DNA of 21,504 nt from an uncultured Hymenobacter sp. (GTDB lineage Bacteria; Bacteroidota; Bacteroidia; Cytophagales; Hymenobacteraceae). The notes under the pieces are model-generated. The model did not search any database and was not told where the DNA came from. It was given only the letters and a program-made list of their open reading frames with translations. A program made the translations under genes and the position numbers. The stretch spans positions 1 to 21,504 of the forward strand of contig CALMOO010000510.1 in NCBI GenBank assembly GCA_937871705.1, read 5' to 3'. Positions 1 to 7,514 of this stretch are shown here, piece after piece (the stretch's first letter is position 1; the number at the start of each line of letters is the position of its first letter).

Positions 1-237
1 CCTTATGGCTGGTCACCGGAAGCTATTCTTTATGAAGTATTTGGAGTGGTAACAGTAAGAAATCAGCATTTTGAATTCGAGCTAGCAAAAATGCTTAGAT
101 TGATATCTCACGATTCAGACGACATTCAGGAAATTCAAAAATTCATTGATAAGTTTAATTCATTCAAATTTTCCGAATCTGATCCACTAAATCTATTAAT
201 TGCAAACGCAAAAGAATATGTCGCCAACAAGCATTGA
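1..237 (+). CDS. C-terminal end of an ATPase, probably SMC/OLD-like (5' end outside window)
   Basis: The reading frame is open from base 1 and ends at TAA-free coding up to a TGA at 235-237, so only the last 78 residues are visible. It begins with P-Y-G-W-S-P-E-A-I-L-Y-E-V-F-G-V. A Trp-Ser-x-x-x-Ile-Leu-x-x-x-Phe-Gly pattern of this kind is common just after the ATPase core in AAA/OLD-type proteins of defence loci (family knowledge, from memory). The rest is a charged helical tail. The next gene starts inside its last codons and encodes an HNH nuclease, the layout of Septu (PtuA-PtuB) and related ATPase-HNH defence pairs. The stretch is clearly more AT-rich than the genes after base 1250, suggesting transfer. 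No Walker motif is in view, so the ATPase assignment rests on the tail pattern and the neighbour. Confidence 0.55.
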   Translation, partial: PYGWSPEAILYEVFGVVTVRNQHFEFELAKMLRLISHDSDDIQEIQKFIDKFNSFKFSESDPLNLLIANAKEYVANKH

Positions 238-892
238 CTTACCTTTTTTATTTCAAAGCTTGATGGGTAAGAGTATTACTTTTACTCCTGATGAACAAAG
301 CTTTATAAAGGGTTTAGAACCTTTAGAAGGTGGTGAATGGGAGGGAAAGATAAAACCATCTAGCACTATACGTCGAACGGATAGAGATGCGATGGTCACG
401 GCTATAAAAACAAAACTCCTTGCTATACAAGGAGATTACTGTATATATTGCGGATTGCACGAAAAATATTGTGGGAGCAAACTTCAGAGAGAGCACATTG
501 CACATAAAGGGAGGGATGGCTACCCTACGTTCATGTTTGAGCCTTTTAATTTGTGCTTAGCCTGCTATAGGTGCAATTGCGAATTAAAGAATGATTTAGA
601 TATTGCATCCGGGAATAAAACAACTTACAACGAAAACGCATTCATCATAATACATCCTTATTTTGATGAAATAAATAATGAGTTAGATATTGGCGTATCA
701 ACGGGTCAGGGTATAATTAAAGTAAAGAACAAGTCAATAAAAGGAATAAAAACTATTGAGTTATTTGAATTAGATAGCGTACATAAAACCTTGCAAAGAT
801 GTGGGCTTATTAGAGCTTACGAAGAAAAGACCGGCATAAAGTATGAAGATGCTTATCATCAGATAACAGGCAACAAGTATGTAAGCAAATAA
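218..892 (+). CDS. HNH endonuclease, PtuB-like partner of the upstream ATPase
   Basis: This 224-residue protein is probably the DNA-cutting half of an ATPase-HNH defence pair. A zinc-knuckle HNH core is visible: C75-I-Y-C78, E92-H93 (R-E-H-I-A-H-K-G-R), then F-N-L-C-L-A-C-Y-R-C-N with N111, C113, C116 and N120. The two CxxC pairs would bind structural zinc, and H93 with the Asn residues would form the metal-dependent active site. I chose the ATG at 218 rather than the TTG at 200 because it gives a natural N-terminus; either way the gene overlaps the ATPase gene by 20-38 bp, implying translational coupling. Residues 140-224, after the HNH core, match nothing I recognise. Base composition is AT-rich like the upstream gene. 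The HNH call is firm; naming it Septu specifically is inference because the ATPase is mostly outside the window. Confidence 0.8.
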   Translation: MSPTSIDLPFLFQSLMGKSITFTPDEQSFIKGLEPLEGGEWEGKIKPSSTIRRTDRDAMVTAIKTKLLAIQGDYCIYCGLHEKYCGSKLQREHIAHKGRDGYPTFMFEPFNLCLACYRCNCELKNDLDIASGNKTTYNENAFIIIHPYFDEINNELDIGVSTGQGIIKVKNKSIKGIKTIELFELDSVHKTLQRCGLIRAYEEKTGIKYEDAYHQITGNKYVSK

Positions 893-1093
893 CCATACCT
901 TACCCCCTTTATAAATTATCCGTCAGCTATGTAGTTATTAGCTTACACAGGATAAATATTATATTTAAAATATTCAAATTATACTATATTATACTCAAAA
1001 AAGCAATCCATATTGTACGCTTCCCCGTTTGGTGAGACATCAGCAGAGCGCATTGATAAGCAATGCTTTAGAGCTTACAGTGATTTTTCGCCC
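893..1093. other. AT-rich non-coding spacer
   Basis: No credible gene is visible between the HNH nuclease stop and the MITE-like element. The stretch at 940-1000 is almost pure A/T. A short 6-bp hairpin (1050-1066) precedes three T residues and could be a weak terminator, but it is too small to call. GC content rises abruptly after about 1020, so the junction between the AT-rich imported pair and the GC-rich downstream genes probably lies here. Confidence 0.5.
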
Positions 1094-1097
1094 CGTT

Positions 1098-1230
1098 GGA
1101 TACTGTTGGCGAATTGGTTCTAAGCCATTGCTGACGGAATCAATCGATCGAAGGCGGCCCGATGCGTCTGGGCTAACGGCACTTCCCGAAAATAGCCTTT
1201 TATACCAAAACCAATTCGCCAACAGTATCC
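1098..1230. mobile_element. 133-bp MITE-like element with 22-bp terminal inverted repeats
   Basis: Bases 1098-1119 and 1209-1230 are perfect reverse complements over 22 bp; the outer 14 bases of the left end read GGATACTGTTGGCG. The element is flanked on both sides by CGTT (1094-1097 and 1231-1234), a 4-bp direct repeat expected of a transposition target duplication. The 89-bp interior has no transposase and no convincing gene, so this is a non-autonomous element that would need a transposase in trans. A 4-bp duplication and ends starting with GG fit some IS5-family groups, but that is only suggestive. It lies 18 bp past the stop codon of the type IIG gene, where it could act as a transcript-end hairpin. 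Confidence 0.8.
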
Positions 1231-1251
1231 CGTTGTAACGAGAACCCCGCA

Positions 1252-4200
1252 TTAAGCGCTGTATGCTTGCGCTTCCGCATCCACCCGCACTAGCGCCAGC
1301 TCCGCCAGCGACTCTAACAGCGGCTGCACCTGACTGGCCCGAACCTTGCCCGCAAAGAAGCCCGCCACGCCGGCCGCCGTCAGCGCCCCACCCGAGCTGC
1401 CTTCTATCACTTCGCGTACGGCCCGCATCTGTTGCGCCAGCCCCGACGGCCACTCGCGCCGAGCTACCGCGGCCACGCTATCAGCCGCCGCTTCAGCGGC
1501 TAGCACGCCCCTCATCGACAGCTGCTCACTGCTTACGCCCGCCGGTGTCTGGTAGGCTGGCCGCAAGTAGTGCACCTTGCCCGCCGCTTCTTCCGCCACC
1601 CGCTGCTGGTTCAGCTGCACGAGCAGCGTTAGCAGCTCCGTGTCGGTTAGGTCAACGGGCCAGCCATAGGCGTCGGCCACAGCGGCATCGAGTTGCTGGT
1701 GCAGGCTGAACACCACGGAGGCGAGACCTTGCTGGTTCACGGTCTGGTCTTTGGCGTTGAGAGGCTGGGCAGCGCGCAGTTTTTCCACCACATTATAGAG
1801 GTCGGTCAGAGTTAGCGCAGGATACTGCGCCTGCTGGCGCTTGCGATGGGAATCGAGCTGTTCGGCTAGCTCGCGGATGCGGGCCTGCTGCACGGGCGTG
1901 GCGGCGGGAAAAGGGAATGGGTCAAAGCAGCGGGTTTTATCATATACCGGGTCATTCCCAACACCTAAGCGGCCACCCGTTGCTAATGCCCAAACAATAT
2001 GAATTCGGCTTGATAGCACACCAAGATGATAAGCGTCATCTGTGGCGAAAGTCACTATCTTATCATCAGGAGCTAATTCTCTTTCAAAGAATGTGAAAAA
2101 GCTATGCTTAGCAACTCTAGGTGTAATTAAATATCTGTTAAGGCCAACTAATGACGCCCGCAGTTTTGGATTTGGCTCTCCAAAAATCCACCAATTCTCA
2201 CGACGGCCTGCCCGGTTATTCTGGTCTCGCTCTGGCTTTACTGTTTCCACTAAGTGTTGGTAAACGAGCGGGTAAGTGTTTAATAATTCACTGCTGCTTA
2301 GCCCAAATACGTCTATAACATAGACACCTCTAGGCCTATCTGTAACGTCTTTTCCGTTTCTAAAAGGTCGTATATATTTTTCAAGGTCTTGCGAAGTGCC
2401 CAAGCCTAACTCTTTTGCTCTCTCTTCAGCAACCAAGAATCCACTTCCAAATAGACAAAATCCCCTATTGGCGAAGGATGCATTGGCTTTCAGTTTTGTG
2501 GCTGAATCTATTGCTGCGCCAATAGTTAAGTCAGAAAGAATCTGCCCTTGTTGCTCTACAAAGGTCACTTCGGCAGCTTCGTCACCCTCCGCACCGGATT
2601 CCGTTTTCAGATTCCAAAGCTGGCCGGGCGTTGCCATGGTCTGGGTGCGCTCGGCTACCGTCATGGCAATGCGCACGGCAGCACCTTCAGCGGCATCTAC
2701 CCAAGGGTGGTCGGGAATGGCGAAGGTGAGGGTAAGCGGGGGGGCATCGCCTTCCAAGAAGGGCTGCATCACGCGGCGGTTAAAAGTTTGCTTGAGGCTG
2801 TTGGTAGTAATGAAGCCAAACCGCTCAGCGGGGCCGCGCTGCACAGCGACGGCGGCATTGTACCACCAATACATCACCAAATCGGCGGAGTCAGGTACCT
2901 TGCCTTTGTAGGCTTTGCGCAGGGCTTCGGTGTAGCCGTCGCCGAGGGCATCACGCATGCGGGCCGGCCCCAGAAACGGTGGGTTGCCCACGATGAAATC
3001 AGCCTCGGGCCACTCCGCGATTTGGGGATTGGGGTAGTCCAGCACGGGCGTGCGAGCGGTTTCGTCGGGCACAGCCTGGCCAGTGGCTGGGTGGGGGCGC
3101 GTGGTACCGTCCCAGCGCGTTACGGGCTGGCCGTGAGAGTCAAGGCGGGGCACAGGCGCACCGTGTCGCAAGGCGGCGTCCTGCTGGCGGATGTTCTGGT
3201 ACTCATTGAGCAGCGGCTCGGCCAATTGAGTGATGCCGTTGGTGCGCAAGTGCCATTGCAAGTAGCCGATTTTGAGCACTACATCGGCAATAGCCGCCGC
3301 TCGTGGATTTAGTTCCAGGCCTAGCAGTTGGCGAGGGCTCACGGTGGTGCCACCGCCCAGGTCTAGTAGCCCCGTTTGCCCATAGCTGTTGATGGCCGTC
3401 AACACCTCCCCTTCTAGCCGCTTTAGGTGTTCTAGCGTCACGTATAGGAAGTTGCCCGAGCCGCAGGCTGGGTCCAGCACCCGCACCGACGTCAGCCGCC
3501 GCAGAAACGTCACCAGTTCCTCGCGGGCCTCTTTGGGCTTATTCTCCTCCAGGCGTCGGGCACTGGCCGCCTGCGCGGCCGCCCATTCCCGGCGCAGCGG
3601 TGCTACCACGGCCGGCACCACCAGCCGCTCCACATAGCGGCGCGGAGTGTAATGCGCTCCTAAACTGTGCCGCTCTTTGGGGTCCAGCGCTCGTTCCAGC
3701 AGGGTGCCAAAGATGGCCGGCTCTACTTCCGCCCAGTCAGCCTTAGCTGCCTCGCGCAGCAACGTTAGCTGGTCGGCATTGAGCGGCAGCGCTGACGCCT
3801 CGTGAAACAGCTGCCCATTAAAGCGGCGCAACTTCGCTTTCAAGTCCGGCGCAAAGCCGCCCTTATCCATCGTGTGCCACAGGCTTTGCAGCGCATCGGG
3901 TAGCAGGTTCCGCAGCTCCTCCGTGGCTGCATACGCCGTCAGCAGCCCCGAAAACGACTCTTTCGGAATCAGTGCTACGTCCTCGGCAAACATCGTAAAC
4001 AGGCAGCGCATCAAAAACTGCGCCACCACATCTGACGCGTGTCCCGCTCGCTCCAACTGTGCCGAGAGCGCTGCCAGCTGCCCAGCCAGCTGCCGCGTCA
4101 CCTGCGCCGCCCGCCGGCTCGGGTCCAGCTGCTGCGGGTCGGTAAAGAGCTGCCTTAGCCGCGTACGCACGCTTTCGTCGGCCAGGTCGCCCAGCCGCAA

Positions 4201-4740
4201 CCGGTAACTCTGCGAGTCTGGGAAGGGCACGTAGTTGTCCCCTACCCCCGCAAAGTTGCTATACAGGTCCAGGCAGTAGCCCACGTCCACGACCACCACA
4301 AATGGCGGCCGGGGCTCGGTGCCTGGCAGGGCCCGCACGTAGCCCAGCGCCTGCTGGCGAGCCGATTCCATCATCTGCCCCCACTTGGCCGTGCCCCGCA
4401 CCGCGTGGCCTTTGCGACGCTTGTCCGCGGGTAACCCCAGCTCGGCTTTCGCCCGCTTGGCCTGCTGGTCGGGCGTGTCGGTGCCTTGCTTGGTTTCCAG
4501 CACAAAGCACCCGCGTTTGTACAAGTCGATGCGTCCCGTACTGCTTTTGCTGCTTGCGCTATTCGTGCTAAATGTCACGGCTCGCTCCAGCACATAGGCA
4601 TCCTGTGTGGGGTCATCCGTAGTAGCATCGGGCCGGGCCACGCCTAGTAAGTCACAGAGGTCGGTCAGAAACAGGCCATAGTTGGCCCGCTCCGCGCCGC
4701 CTGATTTCAGCCAGCGGGTTTCAAAGTCGGTGTAGAGCAC
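1252..4740 (-). CDS. Type IIG (MmeI-like) restriction endonuclease-methyltransferase, single chain
   Basis: This 1162-residue protein carries cleavage, methylation and target recognition in one chain. Near the N-terminus G-R-I-D72-L-Y-K ... V-L-E82-T-K84 forms a D-x9-ExK nuclease site, the same spacing known for MmeI (D70/E80/K82). A helical linker follows. The amino-methyltransferase core has G-A-H-Y-T-P-R-R (361-368), SAM-binding D423-P-A-C-G-S-G-N-F, and catalytic N586-P-P-F, typical of N6-adenine methylation. Residues about 720-935 are the probable target-recognition domain, followed by C-F-D-P-F-P-F-P (938-945) and a helical C-terminus. At 1162 residues it is longer than MmeI (919). The start is GTG; an in-frame stop lies a short way upstream and no ATG intervenes. 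No separate methyltransferase or specificity subunit is adjacent, as expected of a stand-alone enzyme. BREX PglX or DISARM methylases are alternatives, but the N-terminal nuclease site and lack of partner genes argue against them. Confidence 0.85.
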   Translation of the reverse strand: MLYTDFETRWLKSGGAERANYGLFLTDLCDLLGVARPDATTDDPTQDAYVLERAVTFSTNSASSKSSTGRIDLYKRGCFVLETKQGTDTPDQQAKRAKAELGLPADKRRKGHAVRGTAKWGQMMESARQQALGYVRALPGTEPRPPFVVVVDVGYCLDLYSNFAGVGDNYVPFPDSQSYRLRLGDLADESVRTRLRQLFTDPQQLDPSRRAAQVTRQLAGQLAALSAQLERAGHASDVVAQFLMRCLFTMFAEDVALIPKESFSGLLTAYAATEELRNLLPDALQSLWHTMDKGGFAPDLKAKLRRFNGQLFHEASALPLNADQLTLLREAAKADWAEVEPAIFGTLLERALDPKERHSLGAHYTPRRYVERLVVPAVVAPLRREWAAAQAASARRLEENKPKEAREELVTFLRRLTSVRVLDPACGSGNFLYVTLEHLKRLEGEVLTAINSYGQTGLLDLGGGTTVSPRQLLGLELNPRAAAIADVVLKIGYLQWHLRTNGITQLAEPLLNEYQNIRQQDAALRHGAPVPRLDSHGQPVTRWDGTTRPHPATGQAVPDETARTPVLDYPNPQIAEWPEADFIVGNPPFLGPARMRDALGDGYTEALRKAYKGKVPDSADLVMYWWYNAAVAVQRGPAERFGFITTNSLKQTFNRRVMQPFLEGDAPPLTLTFAIPDHPWVDAAEGAAVRIAMTVAERTQTMATPGQLWNLKTESGAEGDEAAEVTFVEQQGQILSDLTIGAAIDSATKLKANASFANRGFCLFGSGFLVAEERAKELGLGTSQDLEKYIRPFRNGKDVTDRPRGVYVIDVFGLSSSELLNTYPLVYQHLVETVKPERDQNNRAGRRENWWIFGEPNPKLRASLVGLNRYLITPRVAKHSFFTFFERELAPDDKIVTFATDDAYHLGVLSSRIHIVWALATGGRLGVGNDPVYDKTRCFDPFPFPAATPVQQARIRELAEQLDSHRKRQQAQYPALTLTDLYNVVEKLRAAQPLNAKDQTVNQQGLASVVFSLHQQLDAAVADAYGWPVDLTDTELLTLLVQLNQQRVAEEAAGKVHYLRPAYQTPAGVSSEQLSMRGVLAAEAAADSVAAVARREWPSGLAQQMRAVREVIEGSSGGALTAAGVAGFFAGKVRASQVQPLLESLAELALVRVDAEAQAYSA

Positions 4741-4925
4741 GTTGCGTAATAAGTCTTTGCAGAGTAGCCTTGCTTCTTAATAAAGCCAGCCGGTAGGTAG
4801 CAGTGCGAAGGTAGTCGCGTGGCGATAACTGGTAAATAGCTTTAAGAATGAGGTAAGCGGCCACGCCAGCCGCCAGTTAGTTTACCGTGCCAGGCCGAAC
4901 TTGCATCTTCTCCCTGCTTTTGCCT

Positions 4926-5981
4926 ATGACTACCGTGCCGGCGGATTACCCACAGTTCCTCATCCTTATTAAGCAACGGGTGCGGGCGTCGCAGTACCAG
5001 GCCCTGCAAGCCGTTAACCGCGAGCAGATTCAACTTTATTGGGACTTGGTCCGCCTCATTGCCGAGCGCCAACAGCAAGCGGGCTGGGGCAAGCACATTG
5101 TCGAAACGCTGGCCCGCGACCTGCAAACCGAGTTTATTGGGCTAAGCGGCTTTTCCGCCTCCAACCTGTGGCGGATGCGCGCTTTTTACTTAGCGTATGC
5201 CCACGATGAAATTCTCGCACCACTGGTGCGAGAATTAGGCTGGAGCCTAAACGTGGCTATTCTGGAGAAAAGCCAATCGGCCCACGAACGCCTCTTTTAC
5301 CTCACGCAGGCACAACGCTACCATTGGACGAAGGCTACCCTGCTCCAACAGCTGAAAGCACAGGCGTACCAGCGTACGCTGACGGCCCAGCACAATTTCG
5401 AGCAGACCTTACCGGCGGCTCAACAAACGTCGGCCGTGCTGGCGCTGAAGGATGAATACCTATTTGACTTTTTGGAGCTTAGCGTCCCTCACTCTGAGTA
5501 CCAATTGGAGCAAGCCCTGTTGAGCAACGTGAGGCGCTTTCTGAGCGAAATGGGCGGCGACTTCACCTTTGTTGGCAATCAATACCGGTTGGAGCTGGCC
5601 GGGCAAGAATACTTCATCGACCTGCTGCTCTTCCACCGTGAACTACAGGCGCTCGTCGCCGTTGAGCTTAAGATTGATGACTTTCGGCCCGAATATGCCG
5701 GCAAGATGAATTTTTATCTCTCCGTGCTGAACCAGACCGTGCGCAAGCCGCACGAGCAGCCCAGTATTGGCATCATCATCTGCCAGAGCAAGAACCGCAC
5801 GGTGGTAGAGTTTGCCCTGCGGGACGTAAACAAGCCGATTGGCGTGGCCACCTATACGTATACTGATACCTTGCCGAGCGAGCTACGGCAGTTCTTTCCG
5901 TCCAACGAAGAACTTGTGCGGCGACTCGATGCGGTCACTGCTGCTTTGAAAGCATCAACAAAGGGCGAATCAGCTACTTGA
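4926..5981 (+). CDS. yhcG: YhcG/DUF1016 family PD-(D/E)XK nuclease
   Basis: This 351-residue protein has the two-part DUF1016 architecture. The N-terminal helical half includes Y-W-D-L-V-R-L-I and W-G-K-H-I-V-E-T-L, expected for DNA or partner binding. The C-terminal nuclease domain has F-I-D232-L-L-L-F-H ... V-A-V-E247-L-K249, the D-ExK metal site of PD-(D/E)XK enzymes. I chose the ATG at 4926 over the GTG at 4887 because the homologous region begins just after it. It is divergent from the type IIG gene across a 185-bp spacer. YhcG proteins are often found beside restriction systems; their exact job is not settled. In the segment L-G-W-S-L-N-V, family members as I recall them usually have W-[S/G]-H-N, so a usually conserved His appears to be Leu here. 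The gene ends at a shared terminator facing the next gene. Confidence 0.88.
   Translation: MTTVPADYPQFLILIKQRVRASQYQALQAVNREQIQLYWDLVRLIAERQQQAGWGKHIVETLARDLQTEFIGLSGFSASNLWRMRAFYLAYAHDEILAPLVRELGWSLNVAILEKSQSAHERLFYLTQAQRYHWTKATLLQQLKAQAYQRTLTAQHNFEQTLPAAQQTSAVLALKDEYLFDFLELSVPHSEYQLEQALLSNVRRFLSEMGGDFTFVGNQYRLELAGQEYFIDLLLFHRELQALVAVELKIDDFRPEYAGKMNFYLSVLNQTVRKPHEQPSIGIIICQSKNRTVVEFALRDVNKPIGVATYTYTDTLPSELRQFFPSNEELVRRLDAVTAALKASTKGESAT
5211..5235. repeat. 25-bp intragenic palindrome inside yhcG
   Basis: The sequence ATTCTCGCACC, then ACT, then GGTGCGAGAAT is a perfect 11-bp inverted repeat with a 3-nt centre, within the coding region for E-I-L-A-P-L-V-R-E-L. Both arms are coding, so codon use may explain it, but perfection over 11 bp is unusual. 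It could fold as a strong mRNA hairpin or be a protein-binding site. Confidence 0.6.
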
Positions 5982-6043
5982 CTTGATACCAGAAAAGGAA
6001 CCCCGTGAAGGAAATTGGACAGCTAGTTACGGTTAGACATTAA

Positions 6044-6079
6044 CAAAGAAAAGCCGCCAAGTTTGGCGGCTTTTCTTTG
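6044..6079. terminator. Bidirectional rho-independent terminator
   Basis: Two 17-base arms (6044-6060 and 6063-6079) are exact reverse complements around a 2-nt centre. The core is AAAGCCGCCAA/TTGGCGGCTTT, flanked by an A-rich arm on the left and a T-rich arm on the right, so it works as a GC-rich hairpin with a U-tract on either strand. It lies between the convergent yhcG and DUF262-HNH genes and would end both transcripts. Confidence 0.85.
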
Positions 6080-6123
6080 CGCAGGCAACTAGGAGTATGG
6101 CTTGGTGAGTATTGCCAAAGCCA

Positions 6124-7482
6124 CTAGGCTACCTTGTCCTTCTTAGCGCGATTGAAATAGCGCAATACCAACTGGGCATTTTCGGGTGAAGTGGGACCGC
6201 CTTTGCTATACGGGATGATATGGTCGACTTCGGCATCCTCAATAGCTAGAATTTGCTGGCCAGAAATGGCGCAAACGGGGTTTTCTTTGAAAAGCTTGGC
6301 TTTGAGCTGCGGAGAGAACGTGCGCTGGCTGTAGTTGGAGTCGCCGATGATGCGGTCCAGCATGTCAAAGTAAATTCGGAAGCGGCGGCGCACGTTGTCG
6401 GTATCGGAGGTTTTGTAGCCGATGAGTAGTTGAAACTCTTCGTCGTTCGTCATCAAGTCAAGCAACGCCTCGCGGATGAAGTCGGCATTACGTAGTACCT
6501 CGTTTTGCGAGTAGTTGACGAAGCCTATCATCTGTAAGTCGAACAGGGCCATGTTTATCTGGCCTTCGGCCCACCGGCCGAGCGTAGTAGCGGTGGCCGG
6601 GATATAACGCCGGAAAGCGTTGGCGCCGAACACCGCTTTGACTAAGCCGAGGCAATGCTCGAACCGTTGGCGGTACTCCTTGGCCTTGGCGGGAGCCAAG
6701 TGTTGATTGTCGCGCAATTCTTTGTTACAGAACTGCATCATCGAAGATTTGTAATTCAGATACGACTTCTCAGAAACTGCTAGGAACCGGAGAATCATGC
6801 CGCGGTACACCATGCGGTTGCGAAAGTTCTCTTTGCGCACCAATTCGTGGAAGGTAGGATTGGCTGCTAGCTCGGCTAAGAGCTTGATGTAAGCGCCCCG
6901 GTACACGGTGTTGCGAATCTCATCTTCGTTGAGCTTGGTAGAGCCCGTGTTAAGGCGCTCGAAAATTTCGAATTTTATGTCTTCGTTCGACTCCTTCTTG
7001 ATGATGATAGAGTGGATAGTAGTCGTACGGATTTTGGTCTGCAGCTCTTTAGATAATTGCGCGAAGGTTAGGCGGTTCAACTCAGTAAGCACGGTTAGGC
7101 CGGTAAGCTTGAACTCTTCCCCGTTGGGGTATTTACCGTTGACAAAAGACAGAAAGGAGGTGAGGCGCTGCTGACCATCAATAACGGAGAAAGTGCCGTC
7201 ACGCTCCTGGGCCAAGTAGATGACCGGAATAGGCACATCCATTAAGATGCTTTCGATAAGGCGACTGGAGATAGCAGCGGAGGCTACAAAATTGCGCTGA
7301 TACTCAGGCTGGAGTATCAGCTCGCCATCGGTGGTCATGCTGGCAAACTCGCGGATAGAGAAATCCTTGGCTTGCCAAATAATTTTGCGCTCATCTGTTT
7401 TGATATCTAAGACTTCCGGCTGGCTGTCTTCAGTAAGCGTTTCGTCTTCGATAGCGGGTGAGGAGGTAACGTATTCTTCCAT
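6124..7482 (-). CDS. DUF262-HNH nuclease (GmrSD/SspE-like)
   Basis: This 452-residue protein has an N-terminal DUF262 (ParB-like NTPase) domain with Q-P-E-Y-Q-R-N (58-64) and the signature D102-G-Q-Q-R106. Its C-terminus is an HNH nuclease with E-V-D420-H421-I-I-P-Y-S-K-G-G and N435/N444. In GmrSD and SspE the DUF262 part uses nucleotide hydrolysis to sense modified DNA and gate a DUF1524 nuclease; here a plain HNH module takes that place. An anti-phage or modified-DNA-targeting role is inferred from architecture and the nearby defence genes. It starts 32 bp after the stop of the exported DUF1036-like gene on the same strand, so the two are probably co-transcribed. GC content looks somewhat lower than in the envelope genes downstream. 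Domain calls are firm; the target is unknown. Confidence 0.85.
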   Translation of the reverse strand: MEEYVTSSPAIEDETLTEDSQPEVLDIKTDERKIIWQAKDFSIREFASMTTDGELILQPEYQRNFVASAAISSRLIESILMDVPIPVIYLAQERDGTFSVIDGQQRLTSFLSFVNGKYPNGEEFKLTGLTVLTELNRLTFAQLSKELQTKIRTTTIHSIIIKKESNEDIKFEIFERLNTGSTKLNEDEIRNTVYRGAYIKLLAELAANPTFHELVRKENFRNRMVYRGMILRFLAVSEKSYLNYKSSMMQFCNKELRDNQHLAPAKAKEYRQRFEHCLGLVKAVFGANAFRRYIPATATTLGRWAEGQINMALFDLQMIGFVNYSQNEVLRNADFIREALLDLMTNDEEFQLLIGYKTSDTDNVRRRFRIYFDMLDRIIGDSNYSQRTFSPQLKAKLFKENPVCAISGQQILAIEDAEVDHIIPYSKGGPTSPENAQLVLRYFNRAKKDKVA

Positions 7483-7514
7483 GAGTTGTGAGTAACTACT
7501 TAGTAGATTAGCAC

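Noticed and set aside
1050..1066. Hairpin GCATTG-ATAAG-CAATGC followed by TTT as a terminator for the HNH gene
   Set aside because: The stem is only 6 bp, half A/T, with a three-T tail and 160 bp from the gene; too weak to annotate.
2548..3312. A 254-codon plus-strand frame inside the type IIG gene
   Set aside because: It lies opposite the methylase motifs of a well-supported gene and has no family resemblance.
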